From Pseudomonadota bacterium (GTDB lineage: Bacteria; Pseudomonadota; Alphaproteobacteria; Reyranellales; Reyranellaceae): DNA of 6,476 bases. The position numbers and the translations under genes are program-made. The notes beneath the pieces are model-generated. The model was not told the DNA's origin. It made no database searches and saw nothing but the letters and a program-made list of their open reading frames with translations. The stretch spans positions 1 to 6,476 of the forward strand of contig JAEZHS010000754.1 of NCBI GenBank assembly GCA_023436825.1. The letters are read 5' to 3'. This document shows positions 1-5,468 of this stretch, piece by piece (within the stretch, counting starts at the first letter, position 1; each line of letters opens with the position of its first letter).

Positions 1-30
1 CCTGCGGCCGTTCCTCAGGGTAACGTGATG

Positions 31-663
31 TCAGAAGTGATAGTTCACACCGACCCGGATCAGGTTGCTGTTCGCGCTCTCGCTGACGGTGCCGGGCAGC
101 AACGACGTGCTCGGCGTGCCCATGTAGAGATATTCCAGCTTCATCGACCACCGATCGGCGAAAATCCCTTCGACGCCGCCGCCCGCGGTCCACGTCCAGT
201 AATTGGCGCTGGTCGAGATGGGGCCGTCGATGGAGCGCTGGCCCCACACCGCGCCGCCGGTCAGGTAGGGCATCACCGAGCCTACCGGATAGCCGACGCG
301 TGCACGCATGGTGCTGAACCATGGCACGCGCTCCGTCGTGCCGAAGGGACCGAAGCCGCTGCCGCCGTTCACGCCTGCCGCAAAGGTCGAGCCCTGGAAG
401 TCGATCTCGCCACCAAGCAGCACGGGCCCGAGGAGATAGTTGTAGCCGGCCTGGGCGCCGCCGGCAAAGCCGCTGCCCGCACCGGAGAAGCCGCCGGGAC
501 CGGCAGGACCGGCAAAGGAGGTGGATGTGTCGCCGAACATGCCGCCGGCATTGAGACCGGCATAGAAGCCGTTCCATGTCGGGCTGGCCTGCTGTGCGGC
601 GACCTGTGTTGTCGCGATCGCTGTCGCTGCGATCGCCAGTCCGAGAGAAGCCCACTTGCGCAT
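31..663 (-). CDS. Omp25/Omp31-like outer-membrane beta-barrel protein
   Basis: Predicted 210-residue outer-membrane protein of the small beta-barrel (OMP_b-brl) type common in alphaproteobacteria, where relatives are abundant surface or envelope-stabilising proteins. Residues 1-23 look like a Sec signal peptide: basic MRK, a hydrophobic Ala-rich core, and a likely cut after VAA, before QQ. The mature chain opens with the typical WNGFYAGLNAGG strand, followed by a Gly-rich stretch (about 51-70). Later strands are alternating and aromatic: around 115-125 (WFSTMRARVGY), 132-140 (PYLTGGAVW) and 163-181 (GVEGIFADRWSMKLEYLYM). It ends NYHF, and the terminal Phe is the usual barrel-assembly signal. 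The ATG at 663 was preferred over an in-frame start 32 codons upstream because it places the signal peptide at the N terminus and has a GGAG seven bases ahead. It stands alone, divergent from recQ. Family assignment is strong; the exact role and any ligand are unknown. Confidence 0.9.
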   Translation of the reverse strand: MRKWASLGLAIAATAIATTQVAAQQASPTWNGFYAGLNAGGMFGDTSTSFAGPAGPGGFSGAGSGFAGGAQAGYNYLLGPVLLGGEIDFQGSTFAAGVNGGSGFGPFGTTERVPWFSTMRARVGYPVGSVMPYLTGGAVWGQRSIDGPISTSANYWTWTAGGGVEGIFADRWSMKLEYLYMGTPSTSLLPGTVSESANSNLIRVGVNYHF

Positions 664-942
664 TAACGTACTCCACGCCTGTTGAACTCCCCCACCGGCA
701 TTACGGCGCGAGTGCCGTGATCGTCCCTGTGGTAAGTGCCGCGATCGAAGCGAACCCAACGTGAATCAAATCGGGCGGAATGAAGTCGCATGCTGGCGGC
801 GAGTACGCAGGTGGAATGCGATAGAACGAATGCATGAAGTACAACCGCAGGGTGGTCGTGCCTTCGATTGCCTTGCGGACTGTTGACAAGTTCGAACAAG
901 AATTTCCCCGGCAGGCGTCGCTCGGCGCTACTGTGACTGGAC
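664..942. other. Divergent intergenic region between the omp gene and recQ
   Basis: These 279 bases must hold the promoters of two divergent genes, but I see no convincing pair of -35/-10 boxes for either. A TTGACA occurs at 883-888 on the plus strand without a recognisable -10 at normal spacing. A short hairpin (ACGGC at 703-707, GCCGT at 714-718, loop GCGAGT) would lie in the leader of the minus-strand gene, about 40 bases before its ATG. GTTCGAAC at 890-897 is an 8-base palindrome without an evident partner. Open frames here run into recQ out of frame and show no family resemblance, so I treat the stretch as non-coding. Confidence 0.5.
671..674 (-). promoter_or_regulatory. Ribosome binding site of the outer-membrane protein gene
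   Basis: On the minus strand GGAG is followed by TACGTTA and then the ATG at 663, a seven-base spacing. It decides the start: the longer reading frame beginning at 759 would put 32 Arg-rich residues ahead of an obvious signal peptide. Confidence 0.7.
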
Positions 943-2778
943 ATGTTCGATTCCCGCGCCAACGCCTCGGCCCTGCTGCATTCGGTCTTCGGCTTCAACG
1001 CCTTCCGTCCCGGCCAGGAGGAGATCGTCGACGCCGTATTGGCAGGGGAGAACGTCCTGGCCGTCATGCCGACCGGCAGCGGCAAGTCGCTGTGCTACCA
1101 GCTGCCCGCCATTGCTCGGCCCGGCCTGACCCTGGTCGTCTCGCCGTTGATCGCCCTGATGCGCGACCAGGTGCGGGCGCTCACCGCCGCTGGCGTCGCG
1201 GCCGGCAGCCTGAATTCAAGCAACGAGCCCGCTGAGAACTCGCGGGTCATGGGCCTGCTGCGCCGGCGCGAGCTTCGGCTGCTCTACGTCGCACCCGAGC
1301 GGCTGGCGCGCCCCGACACGGTCGAGATGCTGGCCGAAAGCGACGTCTCGATGATGGCGATCGACGAGGCGCATTGCGTTTCGCAATGGGGCCACGACTT
1401 CCGCCCTGAGTATCTCACCTTGGGCAACGTGGCGCGGCAGATCGGCGGCCGGCTGCAGACGCTCGCCTTCACCGCGACCGCCGACGCGCCGACCCGCAAC
1501 GACATCGTCGACAAGCTGTTCGCCAACCCGCCGCGGGTCTTCGTCAGGAGCTTCGACCGGCCCAACCTCAGGCTCGCCTTCAAGCCCAAGGAGCGCTCCT
1601 CGCGTCAGGTGCTGTCCTTCGTGCGTAGCCACGAGGCCGAGAGCGGCATCGTCTATTGCGCCTCGCGCCGCAAGGTCGAGGAACTCGCCGAGGCGCTGAA
1701 GGCTGCCGGCATCAACGCGCTTCCCTACCACGCCGGGCTAGACAAGGCGGTGCGCGACGCCAACCAGGACGCCTTCCAGCAACAGGACGGCGTGGTGATG
1801 ACCGCCACCGTCGCTTTCGGCATGGGCATCGACAAGCCCGACGTGCGCTTCGTCTGCCACGCCGATCTGCCGGCCAACGTCGAGGCCTACTACCAGGAGA
1901 TCGGCCGTGCCGGCCGCGACGGGCTCGCCGCCGACACCCTCACCCTCTACAGCCTGGGCGACATGCAGCTTCGCCGCCTGCAGATTGAGCAGAGCGAATC
2001 GCCCGACGAGCGCAAGCGCATCGAGCGCCAGCGGCTGGGCGCCCTGTTGTCGCTCGCTGAGGCGCCGCGCTGCCGGCGCCAGACCCTGCTCGCCTATTTC
2101 GGCGAAGCCTCGCAGCCCTGCGGCAACTGCGATCTCTGCCAGGAAGGCGTGGAACTGTTCGACGGCACGATCGACGCTCAGAAGGCGATGTCGGCCATCG
2201 TCCGCACCGGCGAGCGATTCGGCATGGAGCATCTCGTCGCCCTGCTGCTGGGCGAGCGCACCGAGAATATCCTGAAGTTCAACCATGACCGCCTGCCGAC
2301 CTTCGGCGTCGGCTCCGGCCGCAAGGCCGGTGAATGGCGCTCGATCTTCCGCCAGCTCTCTGCCACCGGCCTGATCGCCCAGGACTTGATGGAGCACGGC
2401 CGCTGGTGGGTGACCGATGAAGGCTGGAAGGTGTTGAAGGGCAAGGCCACGATCGAGCTGCGCAAGGACATGGCGGCAGGCGGTGCCGCCAAGGGTTCCC
2501 GTCGTGACAAGCGCGCTGCCGTGGCGTCCGCTGTCGTCGGCGAGGCGGATGCCAGATTGCTCGATGCCTTGAAGACTCTGCGAACCCGGCTCGCCCAGGA
2601 GCAGAAGGTGCCAGCCTACGTGGTCTTCTCCGATCGCACGCTGGCCGAGCTCGCCACCCACCGGCCGCAGAGCCCGCAGGCATTCCGCGAGATCCACGGG
2701 GTGGGTGACGCCAAGCTCGAACGCTATGGTGACATTTTCCTCGAGGCGATCCGCGCCGCTACTGCAACGTCGGCATGA
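943..2778 (+). CDS. recQ: ATP-dependent DNA helicase RecQ
   Basis: A 611-residue 3'-to-5' superfamily 2 DNA helicase, close to the E. coli length (about 609). RecQ acts in recombination repair and processing of stalled replication forks, in the cytoplasm on the nucleoid. Visible parts in order: motif 0 FRPGQ (21-25); Walker A PTGSGKS (43-49); DEAH (141-144) running into the aromatic-rich loop CVSQWGHDFRPEY; motif III FTATA (176-180); motif V region (289-299, AFGMGIDKPD); motif VI QEIGRAGRDG (318-327) with the arginine finger region; zinc-binding Cys377, Cys393, Cys396 and Cys399; a winged helix (about 405-505); and an HRDC domain (about 534-606). All catalytic motifs look intact. The ATG at 943 is supported by an in-frame TGA at 934-936 just upstream, though no good Shine-Dalgarno precedes it. 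The last 20 bases overlap the end of the convergent doxX-like gene. Confidence 0.97.
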   Translation: MFDSRANASALLHSVFGFNAFRPGQEEIVDAVLAGENVLAVMPTGSGKSLCYQLPAIARPGLTLVVSPLIALMRDQVRALTAAGVAAGSLNSSNEPAENSRVMGLLRRRELRLLYVAPERLARPDTVEMLAESDVSMMAIDEAHCVSQWGHDFRPEYLTLGNVARQIGGRLQTLAFTATADAPTRNDIVDKLFANPPRVFVRSFDRPNLRLAFKPKERSSRQVLSFVRSHEAESGIVYCASRRKVEELAEALKAAGINALPYHAGLDKAVRDANQDAFQQQDGVVMTATVAFGMGIDKPDVRFVCHADLPANVEAYYQEIGRAGRDGLAADTLTLYSLGDMQLRRLQIEQSESPDERKRIERQRLGALLSLAEAPRCRRQTLLAYFGEASQPCGNCDLCQEGVELFDGTIDAQKAMSAIVRTGERFGMEHLVALLLGERTENILKFNHDRLPTFGVGSGRKAGEWRSIFRQLSATGLIAQDLMEHGRWWVTDEGWKVLKGKATIELRKDMAAGGAAKGSRRDKRAAVASAVVGEADARLLDALKTLRTRLAQEQKVPAYVVFSDRTLAELATHRPQSPQAFREIHGVGDAKLERYGDIFLEAIRAATATSA

Positions 2779-3148
2779 CACGACGAATCCGTTCGTCGCG
2801 CAGCCACAAGCCACCCCACAGGAACAGGCCGAGATACACGCCGAACAGCGTATGGCTGAGCAGCGGATGATCGAGCCGGAGGTGGGTCGCGATCGCGCCA
2901 CCCATCAAGCCGGTCAGCAGGATCGCGCCTAGCAGCGACGTGCGTGGGCAGGCATAGAGCGCGGTGCCGGCCAGCGTCACCACGCCCAGGAAGCGGGCGA
3001 AGGAATCGCTGGTCGGGTAGCCGAGCTCTTTCAGGCTGTCGGTGACCGGCTGGATCGGCACCAATTTGATGGCGCCGTCGACGGTCAGGAACAGGATGGC
3101 AAGGCCGCTCAGAACGCGGCCCGTCCATAGAGCGGCCTTGGCGTTCAC
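2759..3148 (-). CDS. DoxX-like small integral membrane protein
   Basis: A 129-residue inner-membrane protein of the DoxX-like superfamily. It has four predicted hydrophobic segments at about 10-29, 51-67, 71-90 and 98-116, with the family-type features GRVLSGLAILFLTVDGAIKL near the start and ELGYP after the first helix. DoxX-like proteins have no single established biochemical role; some have been linked to oxidative or thiol stress. The start is a GTG, two bases after the stop of the VOC gene, with AGAAGG seven bases before it. The frame is open far upstream but only as an antisense-like overlap of the VOC gene, so the short form is correct. Tight spacing means co-transcription and probably translational coupling with the VOC gene. 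Its stop lies inside the 3' end of the convergent recQ. Membrane topology is inferred from hydrophobicity by eye. Confidence 0.87.
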   Translation of the reverse strand: MNAKAALWTGRVLSGLAILFLTVDGAIKLVPIQPVTDSLKELGYPTSDSFARFLGVVTLAGTALYACPRTSLLGAILLTGLMGGAIATHLRLDHPLLSHTLFGVYLGLFLWGGLWLRDERIRRVMPTLQ

Positions 3149-3150
3149 GG

Positions 3151-3558
3151 TCAGCCCTTCTTGATGTTCGTGCCGACCGACCAGCGCACGCCGAACGGGT
3201 CGCGGAACTGGCCGTAGCGGTCGCCCCAGAACATGTCGGTGACGGGCATCAGCGGCTCGGCGCCGGCGTCGACGGCGCGCTTCCACCACGCATCGGCGTC
3301 GTCGACCTGCAGGTGCAGGGTATAGCCGCCGTGGGTCTCCAGCGGATGGCCGTGGTCGGGGAAGGCATCGGCCAGCATCAGCGAGCCGCCATTGACGATG
3401 AGATGGATGTGCATGTAGCGGCCCTTCTCGTCGGGCGGCATGCGCAGGATTTCCTTGGCCGCCAGCGCCTTGACGTAGAAGTCGGCCGCCTTGCCGGCAT
3501 CGCTGACACCGAGATAGGGGGCGACGCCGCCGAGGACGGGGGGAAGGGGCTGAGTCAT
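3151..3558 (-). CDS. PhnB-like VOC (glyoxalase/bleomycin-resistance fold) protein
   Basis: A 135-residue cytoplasmic protein of the vicinal oxygen chelate superfamily, PhnB-like subgroup. It shows the two beta-alpha-beta-beta-beta repeats: the first from about 11 (GVAPYLGVSDAGKAADFYVKAL) to MHIHLIVNGGSLMLAD at 49-64, the second from GYTLHLQVDDADAWWKRAVDAGAE (78-101) to the closing motif WGDRYGQFRDPFGVRWSV (111-128). Members bind a divalent metal or small ligands and act as dioxygenases, lyases or resistance proteins; the substrate cannot be read from sequence. His50, His52 and His82 are plausible metal ligands but this is not certain. The ATG at 3558 has GGAG five bases upstream. An alternative in-frame ATG at 3651 lies upstream of the likely promoter and starts inside the hairpin repeat array, so it is rejected. 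First gene of a two-gene operon with the doxX-like gene, probably under the sigma factor encoded upstream. Confidence 0.92.
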   Translation of the reverse strand: MTQPLPPVLGGVAPYLGVSDAGKAADFYVKALAAKEILRMPPDEKGRYMHIHLIVNGGSLMLADAFPDHGHPLETHGGYTLHLQVDDADAWWKRAVDAGAEPLMPVTDMFWGDRYGQFRDPFGVRWSVGTNIKKG

Positions 3559-3563
3559 GAGAT

Positions 3564-3567
3564 CTCC
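3564..3567 (-). promoter_or_regulatory. Ribosome binding site of the VOC gene
   Basis: Minus-strand GGAG, spacer ATCTC, then ATG at 3558. It selects this start over the in-frame ATG 93 bases upstream, which has no comparable site. Confidence 0.75.
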
Positions 3568-3585
3568 GTTCGTTAGGATGCCCCA

Positions 3586-3614
3586 AGGACGAACGGGCAG
3601 GGCCGGAGCCGACA
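3586..3614 (-). promoter_or_regulatory. Predicted ECF sigma promoter of the VOC-doxX operon
   Basis: Reading the minus strand, TGTCGG (3614-3609) is followed by 17 bases and CGTCCT (3591-3586), with 27 bases from there to the VOC ATG. The same two hexamers at exactly the same spacing occur before the YCII-sigma operon (5446-5418), and both copies share the 10-mer CGTTCGTCCT across the -10. The rest of the spacer differs mostly in sequence, so conservation is confined to the expected contact sites. My recollection of the ECF42 group is a TGTCGA-like -35 with a CGTC or CGAC -10, which fits. Promoter activity and dependence on the neighbouring sigma factor are inferred. Confidence 0.72.
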
Positions 3615-3640
3615 GTCGCCCGAAGATTTTTCTCGCCGCA

Positions 3641-3763
3641 GGCCCGCTCATGCTCTTCCGGACCGCGAGCCTCCGGCTCGCCCATGATCATGCGCGCGCA
3701 AGATGCGCGCGGTCCGGAAGATGAAGACCATGAGGCGGGCCTGGAGGCCCGCGGTCCGGAAGA
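3641..3763. repeat. REP-like array of three short hairpins with a common tail, plus a truncated fourth unit
   Basis: Each unit is a 7-bp stem with a 3-4 base loop followed directly by GGTCCGGAAGA. Unit A (minus sense): stem 3681-3675/3671-3665, GCGAGCC with GGCTCGC, tail 3664-3654. Unit B (plus): GCGCGCA 3694-3700 with TGCGCGC 3704-3710, tail 3711-3721. Unit C (plus): GCGGGCC 3735-3741 with GGCCCGC 3746-3752, tail 3753-3763. The stems differ but stay paired, while the tail is invariant. A and B form a mirror pair centred on ATGATCAT (3684-3691). Beyond A, 3653-3641 on the minus strand reads ATGAGCGGGCC, resembling the ATGAGGCGGGCC that opens unit C, so it looks like a truncated fourth unit. 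The tail of C ends one base before the sigma stop codon. No T-run follows the hairpins, so a classical terminator is not obvious. Confidence 0.85.
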
Positions 3764-5011
3764 CTAAGCGCTTTCCTTGTCGAGATGATCGAGGTGCTGC
3801 CGGATGTGCGCCGCCTCGGCCGGCGTGTTGGCGAGAGCGATCGCCCGGTCGAAAGCTGCCCGCGCCTCGGCGCTGCGGTCGAGCTGGCGCAGCAGCGCGC
3901 CCCTTACACCGTGGAAGTAGAAGTAGCCGGCAAGCCGCGGCCCCAAGGGCTCGATCATCGCCAGCGCTGCTTGCGGTCCGCGCAGCTTGTTGACGGCTAC
4001 AGCGCGGTTCAACGTGACCACCGGCGAGGGCTGCAGGCGCTCGAGGTTGGCATACAGCAGGTCGATCTGCGCCCAGTCGGTATCCTCGGGCCGCTTGGCG
4101 CGCGCGTGCAGGGCGGCGATCGCGGCCTGGACCTGGTAGGGGCCGGGTCGGCGATGGCGCATCGCCTTGTCGACCAGAGCCAGGCCTTCGGCGATGCGCT
4201 CCTGGTCCCAGCGGCCGCGATCCTGGTTCTCCAGCAGCACGATGCCGCCGTCGGCATCGAAGCGCGCGGGCGCTCGCGCCTGCTGCAGCAGCAGCAGCGC
4301 CGCCAGGCCCATCACTTCGGGTTCGTGCGGGAACACGCGCAGCAGCAGGCGGGCCATCCAGATGCCTTCCTCGGCGAGCGCCGCCCGCGCCCGCGGCTCC
4401 TCGCTGCGTGCCGAATAGCCCTCGTTGAATACCAGATAGATCATGGCCGCCACGGTCGCCATCCGCTCGTAGCGCTCGGCGGTGCCCGGCGTCTCGAACG
4501 CCGTGCCGGCCTCGGTGATGCGGGCCTTGGCGCGGGTGATCCGTTGCTCCATGGCGGCTTCGCTCACCAGGAAGGCGCGCGCGATCTGCTTCACCGATAG
4601 GCCGCAGACGATGCGCAGCGCCAGCGCGATCTGCTGTGTCGCCGGCAGCCGGGGATGGCAGCAGATGAACAGCAGGCGCAGGATGTCGTCGCGGTATTGC
4701 TGGCCGTCGAGCCGATCGGCCAGCGCGCTTTCGGCATCCTCGAGGTTCGAAATCGCCGCCTCGTCGGGCAGCGGCACATGCTTGGCGCGACGCCGCACAT
4801 CGTCCATCGCCGCATTGCGGCCGACAAAGATCAGCCAGGCCGCGGCGTCGCGCGGCGGGCCGTTCAGCGGCCAGGTCTTCAGCGCCCTCAGGCATGCTTC
4901 CTGGAAGGCTTCCTCGGCTGTATCGAGATCGCGGAAATAGCGCAGCAGCGCGCCTATTGCCTGGGCGCGTGCAGCGCCCAGCACTGCGTCGATCCAGCCT
5001 ATGTCGTTCAC
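3764..5011 (-). CDS. ECF sigma factor with C-terminal TPR-like extension (ECF42-type)
   Basis: A 415-residue RNA polymerase sigma factor, about twice the length of a standard ECF sigma. Sigma2 spans about 8-75, including DTAEEAFQEACLRALKTWP (30-48, region 2.2) and AAAWLIFVGRNAAMDDVRR (56-74, regions 2.3-2.4). Sigma4 spans about 108-170, with the helix-turn-helix GLSVKQIARAFLVSEAAMEQRITRAK (137-162). The conserved IYLVFNEGYSA (191-201) opens the C-terminal part, matching the DUF6596-type domain of this family. The tail to 415 is Ala/Leu-rich and helical, with TPR-like stretches near 346-405. In the ECF42 group this extension is thought to control activity in place of an anti-sigma factor, and none is seen here. 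The start is GTG, overlapping the YCII stop as GTGA, so the two are translationally coupled. The gene is probably self-activated from the promoter before the YCII gene. The stop TAG directly abuts a hairpin repeat array. Confidence 0.93.
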   Translation of the reverse strand: MNDIGWIDAVLGAARAQAIGALLRYFRDLDTAEEAFQEACLRALKTWPLNGPPRDAAAWLIFVGRNAAMDDVRRRAKHVPLPDEAAISNLEDAESALADRLDGQQYRDDILRLLFICCHPRLPATQQIALALRIVCGLSVKQIARAFLVSEAAMEQRITRAKARITEAGTAFETPGTAERYERMATVAAMIYLVFNEGYSARSEEPRARAALAEEGIWMARLLLRVFPHEPEVMGLAALLLLQQARAPARFDADGGIVLLENQDRGRWDQERIAEGLALVDKAMRHRRPGPYQVQAAIAALHARAKRPEDTDWAQIDLLYANLERLQPSPVVTLNRAVAVNKLRGPQAALAMIEPLGPRLAGYFYFHGVRGALLRQLDRSAEARAAFDRAIALANTPAEAAHIRQHLDHLDKESA

Positions 5012-5397
5012 GCCGCGGGCTTCCTTTCAGCCGAAAGCCGATGATCGTGCAGTTGCGCCACCGGGCGGATCTCGTAGCTGCCGGTGCCGGGATTGGCCTT
5101 GGCGAGGTCCTTGGCCGTTCCGATTGCATCGTCGAGCGAGGTGCAATCGACGATGTAGAAGCCGAGCAGCTGTTCCTTGGTCTCGGCGAACGGCCCGTCG
5201 ATCACCAGTTCCTCGCGCCCCTTGCGCAGCGTGGTCGCTGCCGTGGTCGGCAGCAGCCGGGCGACCGGCCCCAGCCTGCCCTGCTCGGCGAGCTTGTCAT
5301 GGACGACGTGCAGCCGGGCCATGGTCTCGTCGTGATACTGCTTGGTCCACGAGCCGACCGCGTCCTCGGAATTGTAGCAAAGGATGGCGTAAAGCAT
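5008..5397 (-). CDS. YCII-related (DGPF domain) protein
   Basis: A 129-residue cytoplasmic protein of the YCII/DGPF family. It begins with the usual MLYAILCYNSED strand and carries DGPFAETKEQLLGFYIVD at 67-84, the name-giving DGPF motif and its conserved continuation. It then has the DDAIGTAKDLAKANPGTGSYEIRPV region (89-113). The fold is a ferredoxin-like alpha/beta dimer; a His/Asp pair is proposed as an active site in some relatives, but no reaction is established. Genes of this family almost always sit directly before an ECF42 sigma gene, as here, and are their typical target. The ATG at 5397 has GAGGG five bases ahead. A strong candidate sigma-dependent promoter starts 20 bases before the ATG. 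The stop overlaps the sigma start by four bases. Confidence 0.94.
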   Translation of the reverse strand: MLYAILCYNSEDAVGSWTKQYHDETMARLHVVHDKLAEQGRLGPVARLLPTTAATTLRKGREELVIDGPFAETKEQLLGFYIVDCTSLDDAIGTAKDLAKANPGTGSYEIRPVAQLHDHRLSAERKPAA

Positions 5398-5402
5398 CGA
5401 AA

Positions 5403-5407
5403 CCCTC
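5403..5407 (-). promoter_or_regulatory. Ribosome binding site of the YCII gene
   Basis: Minus-strand GAGGG, spacer TTTCG, then ATG at 5397. With a start point expected a few bases past the -10 element, the leader would be only about 13-15 bases, just enough to contain this site. Confidence 0.65.
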
Positions 5408-5417
5408 GGTTTTGCTT

Positions 5418-5446
5418 AGGACGAACGGATAAACCGGATTCCGACA
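5418..5446 (-). promoter_or_regulatory. Predicted ECF42-type promoter of the YCII-sigma operon (autoregulatory)
   Basis: On the minus strand TGTCGG (5446-5441), 17 bases, CGTCCT (5423-5418), then 20 bases to the YCII ATG. It lies wholly in the 71-base gap after the metallophosphoesterase stop. Hexamers and spacing match the site before the VOC gene exactly. An A/T tract (ATTTTTC on the minus strand, within 5464-5453) lies just upstream of the -35 and could aid polymerase binding. Recognition by the sigma factor of the same operon is inferred from group knowledge and from the duplicate site. Confidence 0.75.
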
Positions 5447-5468
5447 GCCGCTGCGAGAAAAATCCGCC

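Noticed and set aside
614..636. Two copies of the palindrome GCGATCGC
   Set aside because: They lie in the signal peptide coding region of the omp gene and are explained by Ala/Ile codons (GCG ATC GC...).
883..888. TTGACA as a -35 box of a recQ promoter
   Set aside because: At 16-18 bases downstream the sequence is C-rich (CCCCGG around 906-911) with no -10 resemblance. A lone -35 hexamer is weak evidence.
890..904. Possible LexA/SOS box before recQ (GTTCGAAC)
   Set aside because: The alphaproteobacterial box is GTTC, seven bases, GTTC; the second half is absent (AATT at the required place).
663..1085. Minus-strand open frame of 140 codons spanning the omp-recQ intergenic region
   Set aside because: It runs antisense into the helicase motifs of recQ, has no family resemblance, and would overlap the omp ribosome binding site.
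1738..2901. Minus-strand open frame of 387 codons opposite recQ
   Set aside because: Antisense shadow of the RecQ helicase coding sequence, with no recognisable domain.
3648..5129. Minus-strand open frame of 493 codons across the sigma gene
   Set aside because: An Arg/Ala-rich out-of-frame shadow of the sigma factor and YCII genes; the true frame shows sigma2, sigma4 and the YCII overlap.
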